Shown: positions 34,784 to 45,770 of the stretch, piece by piece
Numbering within the stretch: the stretch's first letter is position 1
How the letters are laid out: every line of letters starts with the position of its first letter
Assembly: GCF_000247695.1 (NCBI RefSeq)
Contig: NW_004624742.1
Location: 32,889,332-32,953,331 of the forward strand
From: Heterocephalus glaber
Lineage: Eukaryota > Chordata > Mammalia > Rodentia > Bathyergidae
Length of the DNA stretch: 64,000 bases
Reading direction: 5' to 3'
Translations under genes and position numbers: made by a program
Notes under the pieces: model-generated
Databases searched by the model: none
The model's input: the letters and a program-made list of their open reading frames with translations, nothing else
Told to the model about the DNA's origin: nothing

Positions 34784-34960
34784 ATACTCCATACAAACCC
34801 TAAAAGGAAAACAAAAAATCTAATGTAACTATGCTAATAGGAGACAATGCAGGCTTTAAGGCAGACACATTAATAGAAATAAAGAAGAATATTTCATAGG
34901 ATAAAATGAAATATCTTGCACTTATTAATTAATATAAATCTATCTGTGCGCATTTCAGAG
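34784..34960 (+). mobile_element. L1 ORF2 fragment, sense (continuation)
   Basis: Phrases tatactccatacaaacccta, aactatgctaataggagac and ggctttaaggcagacac continue the old L1 after the insert. Confidence 0.6.
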
Positions 34961-35770
34961 AATTCTGATGAATAAGAAGTAGTGGTCAAAGGTGGAAGAC
35001 GTCAAGAGACTGAAGAGAGGACCACACAGTATCACAGAGAGCACGATTCATTAGGGTCTTAGTGGACAGAGCTGCCCAAGGCCACCAAAGGTAAGAGCAG
35101 CCCCACCCCCTAGGATGGGGTGCATGTGCTCAGGTAGACAAAGGTGCTCATTGCTACCTTGATGTACTTTGGCTTTCCTAAAACTAGTAAAACATCACAT
35201 GTCACAGTGTGTGACCATGACAGCATAGAGAATGAAAGAATGAAAGACTACTCAGACAAGATTGAATTCAGTCACGGAGAGGCCCAGAAGGGTTATCGGA
35301 ACCCAGGGCTCCCCAACTTTAAATTCTCTGTCTTTTATTTCGAATGTCAGTGCAAGAGAAAAAAGCAGAAGAAAAGTTTGGGCAAGATGTGATCTCAAGG
35401 CTGGGCAGTTTCCTCGAGGAAGGGGGGCGACAGTGGTCAGACACACATGCGTCACTAATCTAAACTTCTTGTTGCTTTATCTTCACTCCTCACAGAGCCT
35501 GGATGCTTTTTTCCCACAGTTGAACATTCATTCCTCCACCAAGTTCCCCACAACCAAACATCAGTTAAGAAACTGTAGGGCAAAGCATGAACTACTGCGC
35601 TATTGTAAGAGTCCATCTTGTCAGGTTTGGAATGCATACCAAGGGCACCTGCTGGGGCCAATGCAGCTACAGCCAAGATGGCGCCCAGGTCACCTGGGCC
35701 CCTACACAGCTTTGAAAATATGAACTGACATAAGTAAAAGGAGAAATAAACCTCCAAACATAGTTGGAAA
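34961..35770 (-). mobile_element. ERV-like LTR, antisense (probable solo LTR)
   Basis: On the minus strand the order is that of a retroviral LTR: a U3-like part with ggcgccatcttgg and gacaagatggactctta, then ttcgaaataaaagacagag (AATAAA), ggggagccctgggttccg, and a downstream CT-rich part ending near tgtgaca. Proposed LTR core is about 35,195-35,760. No internal viral genes are visible, and I could not find a target-site duplication, so borders are open. Overlapping frames at 35,144-35,778 are not genes. Confidence 0.5.
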
Positions 35771-35794
35771 CTGAACATGTCTCTTTCAATTCTT

Positions 35795-35875
35795 TTTTTT
35801 TTTGGTACCGGGGATCGAACTCGGGTCCTTGTGCTTGCGAGGCAGGCGACGGAACCACTGAGCTAAATCCCCAGC
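35795..35875 (-). mobile_element. tRNA-derived SINE (type I), antisense, young-looking copy
   Basis: On the minus strand an almost undamaged tRNA-like body retains CpGs that usually decay first (GTCGCCTGCCTCGCAAGC, GAGTTCGATCCCCGGTACC). An exact 11-bp target-site duplication, tttcaattctt, lies at 35,784-35,794 and 35,876-35,886. Confidence 0.97.
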
Positions 35876-35886
35876 TTTCAATTCTT

Positions 35887-38790
35887 GATATATTCATTGA
35901 CAGAAATATCAGTAAGAAAAGAGAGGATTTGAATAACATAAATCACACATGGGAATAACTGACAAGTAGAGAGTGCTGCAAGTTGAAGCAGTAGTAACAG
36001 AACACATCCTTCCAAGTGCACAGAAACCTCTATCGACATTGACCATACCCTAGGCAATAGTAATACCTGCAACTGGAGATTACGCAAAATACCCTAAGTA
36101 GCCCTTGAGCCAAAGAATCAATCACAATGAAAATTAGATACTATTTCATACTGACGTATAATAAGAACATCCGCAACTTCATGCTGCTGCTGAAGTAGGC
36201 TTGGGAGAAATGTGGAGGCTTAAATGCACATCCTAGAAAAAAAATTATGATGCCAAGACTCAAATTCTAAATAATTAACTCAAAGGAGATTTAAAAGAGT
36301 AGAAAATAATAAAATAAAAACAGAATAAAGAACGTGAACATAGCAAAAGTGATTATTAGATAAGAAAATGAATGAGCACCTAGCAGTATTGAATGATTAA
36401 GGCAGGAGGAAAAGACAATAACAAGGTATGAAAATGACCGTATCACAATAAACCCTACAGATTATTTTAAAAAGAAAGATACTAGAAGCTATTGTTAATA
36501 ATCTTACGAAAATAAGCAAAAAAAATTAAATTGCCAAATTTCTTTTTTCAAAAGGCTTAAATTGACAAAGGAATATGTAGAAAACTGGAAAGATCTATCT
36601 ATATTTAGTTGAAAAGCTGTCTCTGTTATAATTTCTGCCAAAGACATTCCAGGTTCAAACAGCTTCACTGGTCAATTCTCCCACATACGTAAGAAGGAAA
36701 TATCATCAATCTTCTACAAATAGAAATAGAAGAGGACCTAATTTTATGAGGCCAGCATAACCTGAGAAAAATATTACAAAAAAGGAATGTGAGCAATGTC
36801 TTTTAAAAATGTTAAAAATTATAAAGAAAATACTAAGTCCGATCCACAGTTATCTAAGTGTGGTGATAACCAAGGCCAAGTGGAATTTATTCTAGAGATA
36901 AAAATTCTCAGTTGGTTTAGTTCTCAAAATTCAGTGTATGAATTTCTCATATGAACAGAATAAAGAATAAAATCATATGGTAATCACAATTGACAGGAGC
37001 ATTTTATAAAATTCAAAACTCTTCAATCTGAAAACTTCTAGCAGTGTTGGAATAGAGTAAGCTTAAATGGATAAATATTACTTTAAAACTCTTTTTGATA
37101 TTATGCTATGAAAGTCTAATACTGGAAACTTCCTCCTTGAGATTTGGAATGAGACAAGAGCTGCTTCATAGTCCCATATCCATCCAACATTGCTCTGAGG
37201 ACTTGCCTGGTGAAAAAGGCCAGAAAAGCTAAAAGTAGAAGAATTACTATGGAAGAACTTAAAATACACTTATTAGTAGATATCATACAATAGACAATCC
37301 GAAAGAATATACCAATAGATCTAATAGGTGAAATTAGCAGGATTGATGCAAAATAATTATGTTAATAATTATGTTATGCCACAGCAACAAATGGAAAACA
37401 AGCGTTTTAAATAAAATGCAAATTTAAAACATGATGGTATTTTTAATGCCATCGGAGGCACGAAATATTTAGAAAAAATAATGAAAAATGTGCAAGACCT
37501 CCACACTCACAGCCCTGAAACATGAGAGAAAGGAAAGGAAACTGAATAAACGGACAGCTGTGCTCACCCAGGCCCCTGCTCGCGTCCCACCATGAAAATG
37601 TCATTCTCCCCAAAATGGCCCTATTGACTCAGCACTGTCTCATTCAGTAGCCCCAGATATATTATCTATTTGTTTGTTTTTATGGTAAATTATCAGTTGA
37701 TTAGAAAATTTTGTGGAAATGCAAAAGGCTGAGAATAACTAAGGTAATCATGAAAAAGACAATACTAGAAGATTCATCTACAGGATAATAAGACTTCTTT
37801 AATTAATTAGGATCTTGTAGGATTGGTGCATGGTACTAGGAGAAAGTTCCAAACCACATCTACACATGTATGCCTGCTTGGTTTTCACAGCTGTTTCTGT
37901 ATAGTACTGTTAGGAAATACAGTCTTTGCAAAAATGCTACTGGCTGAATTGAAAATTGTTATGAATCCAACAAATCTTGATACCTCCCCTGTATCAAATA
38001 AAAGAAACCAATTCTCAATGAATGCAGATCACAATATTAAAATGCAGAAGGTTAAAGCTTCTAGGCAAAAACAAAAGAAGATGTCTTTATGACATTAAGG
38101 CAAGCAACATAGATTTATTAAGCAGGACATAAAATCAATAACAAAAGACAATATGTTAGATTATGTCAAAATTGATAGCATGCACCGTAAGATGGTATTT
38201 AGAGAGTGAAAAGTCAAGCCACAAGTATAGATGCACATACTCTAGGCCACAGCAGCATAGCTTCTAGGTATAGAGTCAACAAAAATGTGATTCCTTTTGG
38301 TCCTAGCATCAAAAGACAAACACAAGAATTCATAGTACTCCAAACTGAAATAAACCACATGTCCTCCAATAGCAGAATGGAAAAAAATAAACTCTTGCTA
38401 CAGAAAACAACACAGGATGAATCTCACAAATAAAACTGAGTGAAACAAGCCACACACAGCAGAACATAGCATATAGGATTCCATTAAATAAAGTTCAAAA
38501 CTGGCAAAGCCAGGACAGGCTGTTGGAACTCAAACAACATGGACTTAGCACAAGATGAGGCAGGGTGTGCACAGACAAGGGCTTTTTTCATGATGATGGT
38601 GTTTGCTACATAGGTGCATGTGCCTCACAAGTCCATCAATCACTTTTATTTGTGCATTTCTGAATTGAAGAAAAGCAAAATACATGAATATTATATTCTT
38701 TGTAAAAATAAAATATATAAATACAATATGAATGTACAATGAAGTATTTATAGTGTACCAATTTTGATTGTTCAGTAGTGAGATCTTAAT
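35887..38790 (+). mobile_element. large ancient LINE-1 (ORF2 and 3' region), sense
   Basis: Runs through several ORF2 landmarks: tccaagtgcacagaaacctc with ttgaccataccctaggcaa near 36,020, the acttcctccttgagatttgg and atgagacaagagctgc block near 37,130, then 3'-end phrases at 38,340-38,470 (accacatgtcctccaatagc, aactgagtgaaacaagccac, aggattccattaaataaag). Stops and deletions throughout. The short frames inside it (37,823-38,433) are remnants. Confidence 0.75.
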
Positions 38791-38920
38791 AAATGATCAA
38801 AGCAAGTTTGGTAAAGATAGAGAGAAAGAAGTGTATAAGATGATAAGATGTACTGAAATGCAGGAAGGAAAGATAGACGGGTGGACCTTGGATAACTTCT
38901 GTCCCGCCAGCTGCCCGACC

Positions 38921-38957
38921 TACACACACACACACACACGCGCACACACACGCACAA
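38921..38957 (+). repeat. (CA)n microsatellite with CG interruptions
   Basis: About 18 CA units with CG substitutions near 38,940 and 38,951. Confidence 0.95.
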
Positions 38958-39059
38958 ATATCTACAGTTGCAGCAATCTAGTGGCCCGAGTACCAGGCTC
39001 TGGGCTGTTCTTTTATCCTTCTAGGTGAGCATTTCATACATGTTATATAGCTTAGTATA

Positions 39060-39280
39060 CTGAGGCTTCCTGGGGTTAGATAACTTCATGCAAAGTCACA
39101 GCACCCAAGGAAAAGACTTGAATTAAGTCCAGTTCAGACCAAATCTCAGGGAGGAAGTTTCCAGTATTTGACTTTTATAGCATAATATCAAAAATATTTT
39201 TAAAGTAATATTTATCCAATTAAGCTTACTCTATTCCAACACTGCTAGAAGTTTTCTTAACTACCACTTCCCACTGTAGG
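39060..39280 (-). repeat. antisense MIR interrupted by a 118-bp inverted copy of nearby L1 sequence
   Basis: The left part (ttcatgcaaagtcacagcac, cttgaattaagtccagttc) and right part (ttaactaccacttcccactg) fit consecutive pieces of an antisense MIR. Between them, 39,139-39,256 is the reverse complement of 37,030-37,148 with about six mismatches (about 95% identity). The MIR flanks show that this is the derived copy and that about 15 bp of MIR was lost. Confidence 0.8.
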
Positions 39281-39785
39281 CAAAATAGTCTGTAGTTAGC
39301 TGTTTAGATTTGGATTCCGAAGGCTAACAAAAGAGCAAGACCACTTCCCAAACTCTCTTTTTTTTTCTTTGATGAACAGTGACCGTGTCAATGGGAAAAG
39401 GAAAAACAAAGCAGTAAGACATAGGAATGGCTCAGTTTCCCGCAGGGCTGTTTGGACGGGGGTGGGGAGAAGTGTTTGAGGTTTGCACTCGCAGGTGTAG
39501 ACATGGGCTCTAGACACGCGTTGACATGTGTTCTGAGAGGCAGTCCTCCAGAACAACACTCCTCTGCTCCCAGGGCCAGTTTCATTCCTTTTCACTACTG
39601 AGGAAAGCCTCCTTATTCCCTCCCTGGCGAGGGCTCATCTGGCACCAACGTCACCAGTGACTCAGGAAGCCATTCTGTGGGGCACTCCCTTCCCCTGCTG
39701 CCCCTTCAGAAGCAGCACGTGACCTTCACTCCCGTCTTTTCAACACTTTGATGATCAGTTCCCTACTCTTTGGGAAATTCTTACT
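39281..39785. other. no gene recognised
   Basis: The 99- and 65-codon minus frames overlap at 39,296-39,595 and have no identifiable domain. Confidence 0.5.
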
Positions 39786-39789
39786 ACAA

Positions 39790-39950
39790 CTATGTCTACT
39801 CATCTACTAGATAATTATGTAGCCTTGTCTCAATTAATCCTCATCACATTTATGAGGTAGTTTGTTACATTCCCAGATGTTAAAGGATATCTTAAGGTCA
39901 CATATTACTGAGGCGCAGTATCATGGTCTGTTAGATGCTGGAGAGCTGAG
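39790..39950 (-). repeat. MIR, antisense
   Basis: ctcaattaatcctcatcac, atttatgaggtagtttgt and atatcttaaggtcacatat are the antisense MIR order. Confidence 0.65.
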
Positions 39951-41390
39951 TCCTGCCTTCATTCCACATGTCTCCTGGCCCACAGTTACAAATCTGTGAA
40001 CACCCAGAGCCAGGAAAAATGGGGAGCAGTGTGAGAAATTCTGACAAGCAGACTGAACCCAGAAAGCTCTGTGTTCTGGGGCCAAATGAAAAGCCAAGTG
40101 TGTGTACTGCAGTAGACTCTGAAACATTAATAATTGAATTACACTATAATCACTCAGGTTTGTTTCAGATCTGCTTGTACATGGACTTATTAATCAGACC
40201 TTTTGATAACATCTATTTGATGCCAAGTACTAGACTAAGGACTGGGAATTCATACAGGACAATCATCATTATTATTATCATTGGTGTTACAGCGACAGCA
40301 TGCCACATGCCCTCCTAGACTTTACAATCTAATTGGAAAGATAATCAAGTTAGGAACACAATAAAGTGTGCTGTCTGACCAGGGAAACTATGCTGCACAT
40401 CATCAAGCAGGAAGTATAATTATGATTAGTGTTCTGCTATCAAGAATACATGAACATATACTAATGTGTTTTAGATTCAAATTAAGATAATTATAAAATA
40501 AGTTTCAAACTAATATGCATGCACTTTAATAACCGGAAAACTATTTGACAAGAACACTTTCTTTGAATGATGCAGAATAGACAAAGATAATTTCCCAATA
40601 TTATTATCTACTTTTGTTTTACAGTGAAATCAAAGCATGAACTTTTAGTTCTGGTTACGCCTTCTGTATCTTGCAGAATATGCTGTATAAAGCAAGTCTG
40701 TGGAGTCTCAAACTCTGGGATTATCAACAGTACAATGAGGTCTTCTATGTTTCTATTAGAGTCATTCCCAAGGATGAAAACTCTTAAATTGTTGTGAGAA
40801 CTGAGGATAACACAAATAAAAACACTTTGTTACATGTTATATGAATCGGAAACTTTTTCATTTGCAAGCACCAAAATTCTAACTCCAATTAGTCCAATTC
40901 TAACTCCAGTAGCAAAATAGCACTTATTGGCCACTTCCTGACTCGAGTAGGGAGGCTCTAGGGTCAGGAGTGGCTGGGCTTAAGGGTGTGTTCTGAGCCT
41001 TCTCCACCCCTTGCCTCTGGGAGCTTTGGAGGCTCTGTGCTTTGCTATGAGACTGTGTTGGAGGCTTCCTGCACCCTGGCTAGACCCCTTCCAGACAGAG
41101 CAGGTTCACCCTCCACTGTGCACACACACAAATCCTGTTCATCCTGATGCTCATGCTCTGAGGTAATCAGTGGAAGCAGACTGTGACCGGGTGGGCCTGT
41201 GGTTGTGGGACTTTTCACCCTAACAAAACCCTGTGGCTTGTGTTGTGGAGGAAAGGGATTCTCCAAAGTACAGGGTGTATGAATGCATACTGGTTGGTCC
41301 AAGTCTATGCCTGTGCAATGTGCTCCCTTTAGGTTACCTGAGGCTAAGATGTGTGGATTTCTACACCCAGTTCCCACCAAAGTTGAGCTG
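39951..41390. other. no gene; possible old dispersed repeat at about 40,170-40,400
   Basis: Near 40,210-40,400 a form of ccaagtactagactaagg, actgggaattcatacagg and ctagactttacaatctaattgg suggests an old repeat that I cannot assign. Frames at 39,968-40,318 and 41,045-41,434 have no domain. Confidence 0.4.
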
Positions 41391-41394
41391 GGTG

Positions 41395-41515
41395 ATTTGT
41401 ATGTCTCATTTTCCTCATCTATAAAATAAGACACTTAATAGGGCTGCTGGAAACATTAAATAAAGTGATAAATACTAGATGCTCCATAGCTGGGCTCAGC
41501 ATTGCTCCGCAGATA
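41395..41515 (+). repeat. MIR 3' half, sense
   Basis: cattttcctcatctataaaa followed by gggctgctggaaacattaaa is the MIR core and 3' half. Confidence 0.65.
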
Positions 41516-41764
41516 GCAGTCGTTATTGATTACATTGATCCACAAGTCAAAGACACGAGAACTGCACCCGAGAGGCTGTGCCTTGTCCTGGGCCTCACCC
41601 ATGAACCCCTTGATGGAGAGACTAAGCACCGGGCCAGGCACCTGCAGATGTCCTCACACACTGGGAATTGCACGTCTGGTGGATCAACAACGACATCTGG
41701 TCCTGAAGGAGACAGAGGGTCACTTTAGCTTTGCTTAAAGGCAATCATATGATAATCATCTATC

Positions 41765-41885
41765 TTGTGCTGCATGGGACATTTATTTTTCAAAGTGCTT
41801 CTCATAAATTACATCATTTTACTCTTAAGTATCCCTATGAGTCAGAGAAGATATTATCACCATTAGTTGTTGTTCTCATTATTGA
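41765..41885 (-). repeat. MIR, antisense
   Basis: catcattttactcttaagta, tccctatgagtcagagaaga and tattatcaccattag follow the antisense MIR pattern. Confidence 0.6.
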
Positions 41886-42424
41886 ATTTTAAAAAATGCT
41901 CTGCTTTATATAGAGCAAATACAAGGATCCCATTTTTAAACTGCTTCTAATATATTTTTCAATGAATTCAAGTGCTTAGCTTTCTCTGACTTGATTTGCT
42001 GTCTCCAAATTGAAAATGACACGTTTCCGTGACAAATGCACAGCAAGATGGCTTAGGGAGAGAATCACCATGGAGAGGAGAGCTAAGGATGTATTTGACA
42101 CTCAAACAAATGGATTACAAAATCTGTACACCCCAGTCCTAAACTTCTGTAGAGCTCAATGCAGGAGGACCAAGGGATCTGTGAAGAAGCTAATGCCACA
42201 AGTCAGCATCTGTTCAAAGGGATCCGGGGACCTGCCAAGTGAATGCATTTCTCAGAGTAAATGGAACCAATGGAAAGTCCAGACCTCATGAAATCTTGAA
42301 ATGTGCTGAATTATTTCAGCGGCATGAAAGTGAGTTCTTACCCTCTTTCCCTATCGTACAGAGTAGACCATGTGGTGCCCAGAGGAGAGCTCTCTGCCAG
42401 GCAAAGGTCAGCTCTGCTGACGCT
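41886..42424. other. no gene recognised
   Basis: The frame at 42,010-42,291 (93 codons) and overlapping later ones are unrecognised. Confidence 0.45.
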
Positions 42425-42790
42425 GTCTCACTGTAGGAGTCACAGACTGAGACATAATACCCAACCCCCAGACTTAAAGCGGGGGAGGCCTATTTTGTTT
42501 CACAGTTTCAGAAAACATTCAGCTGGCTCAAAGGCAGGAAGCATATGGTGGGCGAGAGCTGCTCACATGGTGTTGGGCAGGAAGCAGAGAGAAAGCATGA
42601 GCAGGGGTGGGAAACAGACCTGTCCTGGTCAGGCCCCAGTGGCCACCTCTTCCGACCATGCCCTGCCTCCTGAGAGCACACTCAGCTTGGAGCTCATCCC
42701 ATGCAAGGGTAGATTCACTGGTGAGGACAGTGCCCCATGTCCAGTCATCTTCCAATACACGAGGCCTCTGAGGACACTCTAGATCTAAAC
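42425..42790 (-). repeat. MaLR LTR, antisense
   Basis: The antisense layout is seen: cctattttgtttcacagttt, gagagctgctcacatggtg, aggaagcagagagaaagc, then ggacagtgccccatgtccag. The 159-codon plus frame at 42,303-42,782 is a by-product of this LTR. Confidence 0.55.
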
Positions 42791-43969
42791 CTCACGCAGG
42801 TCTTCTCTGAGCTCCCCTCACTGTAGAGGGGGAAGCACTGCGAAGACCCCAGGAAGACAGGTCTGAGTATGAGCTTGCTTTCCTACATTCTGACTCCATA
42901 GCTAGCTATTTAATTTTCCGAGTTCTAATTACATCATTTTAAATGCTTATATTTGAAGGTTAAATAACACCAATATATCAAAAGAACTATTATAGCACCT
43001 GGCATATAGCAGATCAATAACTATTAGTTGAGTAATATAAACAATTAAGTCTAGAAGACTCGATAGAGAAATACACAGATGATGCTATACATAAGGATAT
43101 GTCCATGTGTCATTATGGTGGTATTTCTTAAAAATAAAGACTTTTATTTTAAATGATTATAGATATATGTAATACACAATAAAATTAAATATTTTTCTGT
43201 ATTATTCGGAATTCTTGAAGAAATATTGTCTTCGAAAAGAGTACCAATGTATAAAGGCAAGGGCTCACTCTAACCCTCCTCCCACCCAGGGCCCTGACAC
43301 AGCAAGCCCTGCCCTGCATGCACCTACTAGCCCAGCAGGTATGGCCTCTGCTTGAATACCACTGTAGTCCAGCCAGTTCCAACAAGGAACTGTTTCTCCA
43401 AGGAAAGTACCAAGGAGAACGTTTGGTAATGACAAAACAGAACCACCAGCCCAGAATCCACAGAACCTAGCTAGGGGAAAGCAGAGGGGAGAGCACTCCA
43501 GGCAGAGCCAATGACTTGACCACACCAGTTTGGAGAAGCTAAAGACATCTCTAGGGCAGAGCTGTGCTTGGACTGGAAAGAGCTGAGCTCCTCACTGAGC
43601 AGTGAAAGGCAGCAGTCACCACATAACGAAGGCTCAGCTTCACACGGAGTTCCGGTTTGTTCCTTTTCTGAAATGGCTCGTGTGCACCTCTACGGAAACA
43701 AAGGGGAGAGGGTTAGCTGCACCACACGTTCTGGGGACAAAGCATTCTTGAGAGAGTCCTGAAGAGTGACCCGCTCCACACTGCATCCCACACTGCGGGA
43801 AGCCTGTTCCATAGTGTGGGTAGGCCACTCCCTAGTCATGTGTCTATGGGTAAATCCCTGCCCAGTCAGACTTCAGCGTACCCTGTGCTCAGTGTGCGCA
43901 GACGTCACCAGCTCAGTCTTACAATCAACCATGTAAAACCAACATTTTGGTGAATGGCCTGGTTTAATA
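42791..43969. other. no gene; MIR 3' piece at about 42,940-43,035
   Basis: The phrase atagcacctggcatatagca and gatcaataactattagttga is a MIR or L2 3' end. The rest, including opposing frames at 43,185-43,828, shows nothing recognisable. Confidence 0.45.
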
Positions 43970-44560
43970 TCACTTCCTGCCCTGTGATTTCATATATTTA
44001 TCACAAAGGCTGATTTTTTTCATCAGTCAAGAACCACTTATGAAACAATTTAAAAGATCCATAAGGAGACCTGTGTGGAAATAGTAAGGAAATTGAAATG
44101 CTTACAAAATCCAGTAGCAAATCTGTGTTACTGCTGCTTAACTCCAGCCTGGGCTGTGCTTCATATGGGCGATGAGCTCAGCTCTGAATGCAGCAGATTC
44201 TGCTTGTTTGGGTAGTGTTTCTAATCGTGGGATATATATTTTCCCTCAGTCACAGAAAAACAAATTGGCAGTGGCATATTGCTTTGATATTGCCACCATT
44301 TGCTGGGTTCCCGTCCTTCCAAAATATCTTAAACAGAAGCATGAAGCGTGAATAGGCCAAACTACAGAGCCCAGTATTTATGAGACTATTCGAACCTTAT
44401 AAAGATTTGATCAGCAAATATGCCAATTGATACACCATAATGTTTTACAACTGCAGTTGTCTTGGTCTATAAAACTTATTATAATTCTGAAGGGATCTCT
44501 GCTCTCTTTGCAGACATTTCTGTTTTACTGCCACCGAGTGGTCTAGATTAGAATCTGCAG
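43970..44560. promoter_or_regulatory. candidate conserved non-coding element
   Basis: Repeat-free, balanced-composition sequence of about 600 bp with no open frame. It includes a region around gtggcatattgctttgata and attgccacc with partial self-complementarity. The suggestion of constraint rests only on texture and needs cross-species comparison. Confidence 0.15.
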
Positions 44561-44689
44561 TTTTGTTACTGGAGTTTCAAGAAGCAAGTGGTTTTTTTTG
44601 TTAAGTGTAAGACACAAACAAATGATGCTGAAAGGCATTTCTTTTTGTGCCTGACTCATCTTCCTTTTCTCATCTAAGTGCCTCCCCCC

Positions 44690-44727
44690 CATACCGAACG
44701 CACCCCCCCACACACACACACGCACAA
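44690..44727 (+). repeat. C-run plus (CA)n tract
   Basis: A C homopolymer at about 44,703-44,709 is followed by about eight CA units. Confidence 0.9.
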
Positions 44728-44944
44728 TTTCCCACTAAATCCCCAAGGTTCTGCACATGGATACATGGATTATGGCCCATAACAGCAACAGCCCATTCTA
44801 CTTGTGAGGGCTTGAATAATTTGTTCTCTGAGCTTCAGTTTTTCTCTTCAGAAAGTAGATTTGGTAAAACATTCAAAGGTTCCTGTTAACTCCGATGTTC
44901 TTCCCTGCCCACTCCCAAGGTGGTATTTCTGTTTTAACATCATT

Positions 44945-45318
44945 GCATTTGTTAAGGACTGAATTTCGTCCACCAAAAATGCATGTGTTGAAGTTCTAAT
45001 CCAAGCACCTCAAAGCATGACTACATTTGGAGAAAGGGCCTCCGGAGAGGAGATTAAGCTAACCAGAGGCCATAGGGTGGACTGGTGTTCTTTTAGAAGA
45101 GGACGTTGCACACAAAGAGACACCAGAGATGGAGCACACAGAGGGAGCTCAGTGAGGACAGCCTGAGGACAGCCATCTGCCTGTAGGCCCAGGGAGGCCT
45201 CGGGAGAAAACACGCCTGCCAAACCTTATCCTAGACTTCTAGCTTCCAGAGCTGGGAGGGAACATGTTCCTATTGTGGAAGCCACATTGTTATGGCAGCC
45301 TTGGGAAATTAATACAAT
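44945..45318 (+). repeat. MLT1 LTR, sense, nearly full length
   Basis: Sense MLT1 landmarks in order: gcatgtgttgaagttctaat, agcatgactacatttggag, gtggactggtgttctttta, then cttctagcttccagagctg and ttgttatggcagccttggg. There is no internal region next to it, so it is a solo LTR. Confidence 0.8.
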
Positions 45319-45609
45319 GCTTGCGTTAAAGACATCAAGTAATCCTTAAAATATACGCTTTGATGCAAGCAACTGGTATCCTTTGAAGAGTCTGTGGCAT
45401 GAAGTTGCCTGAATGCCCAATCCTAAGAAGTCTCAACCAAACATGATTGAAAACTAAGAACTCTATCTGGGTGACTATCTATGTTCATACATAGGCACCC
45501 ATATTTATATCTAAATGTCATGTGATGCATATATATATTCATATTTATATGAGTATATGAGTAAATATGCACATGAATGTGTGCTATGCAGACACATACA
45601 CAGGTTTGA
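45319..45609. other. no gene; short AT dinucleotide stretch
   Basis: AT-rich with a short (AT)n around 45,530-45,560. Nothing else is seen. Confidence 0.5.
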
Positions 45610-45770
45610 AAGTGAGGCAAATTTAGGTTCAAATCCTAGGTCTATCATTTGTTAATTAGCTGGGTGTCCTAAGAAAGGTACTTACTTTTCTAAGGCTCTA
45701 CAACTTCCTTTTATAACAGTAAAGTGGGAAAATAACTAAATGTAATGATACATAAAGTAATACAGAAAGT
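45610..45770 (+). repeat. MIR, sense
   Basis: ggttcaaatcctaggtctat, attagctgggtgtcctaaga and aacagtaaagtgggaaaata are clear MIR landmarks. Confidence 0.75.

Noticed and set aside
38921..38957. Tandem direct repeats considered as a CRISPR-like array
   Set aside because: It is a simple dinucleotide microsatellite in a mammalian genome, with no spacers.
42303..42782. 159-codon plus-strand frame
   Set aside because: Most of it lies on the antisense MaLR LTR at 42.4-42.8 kb.
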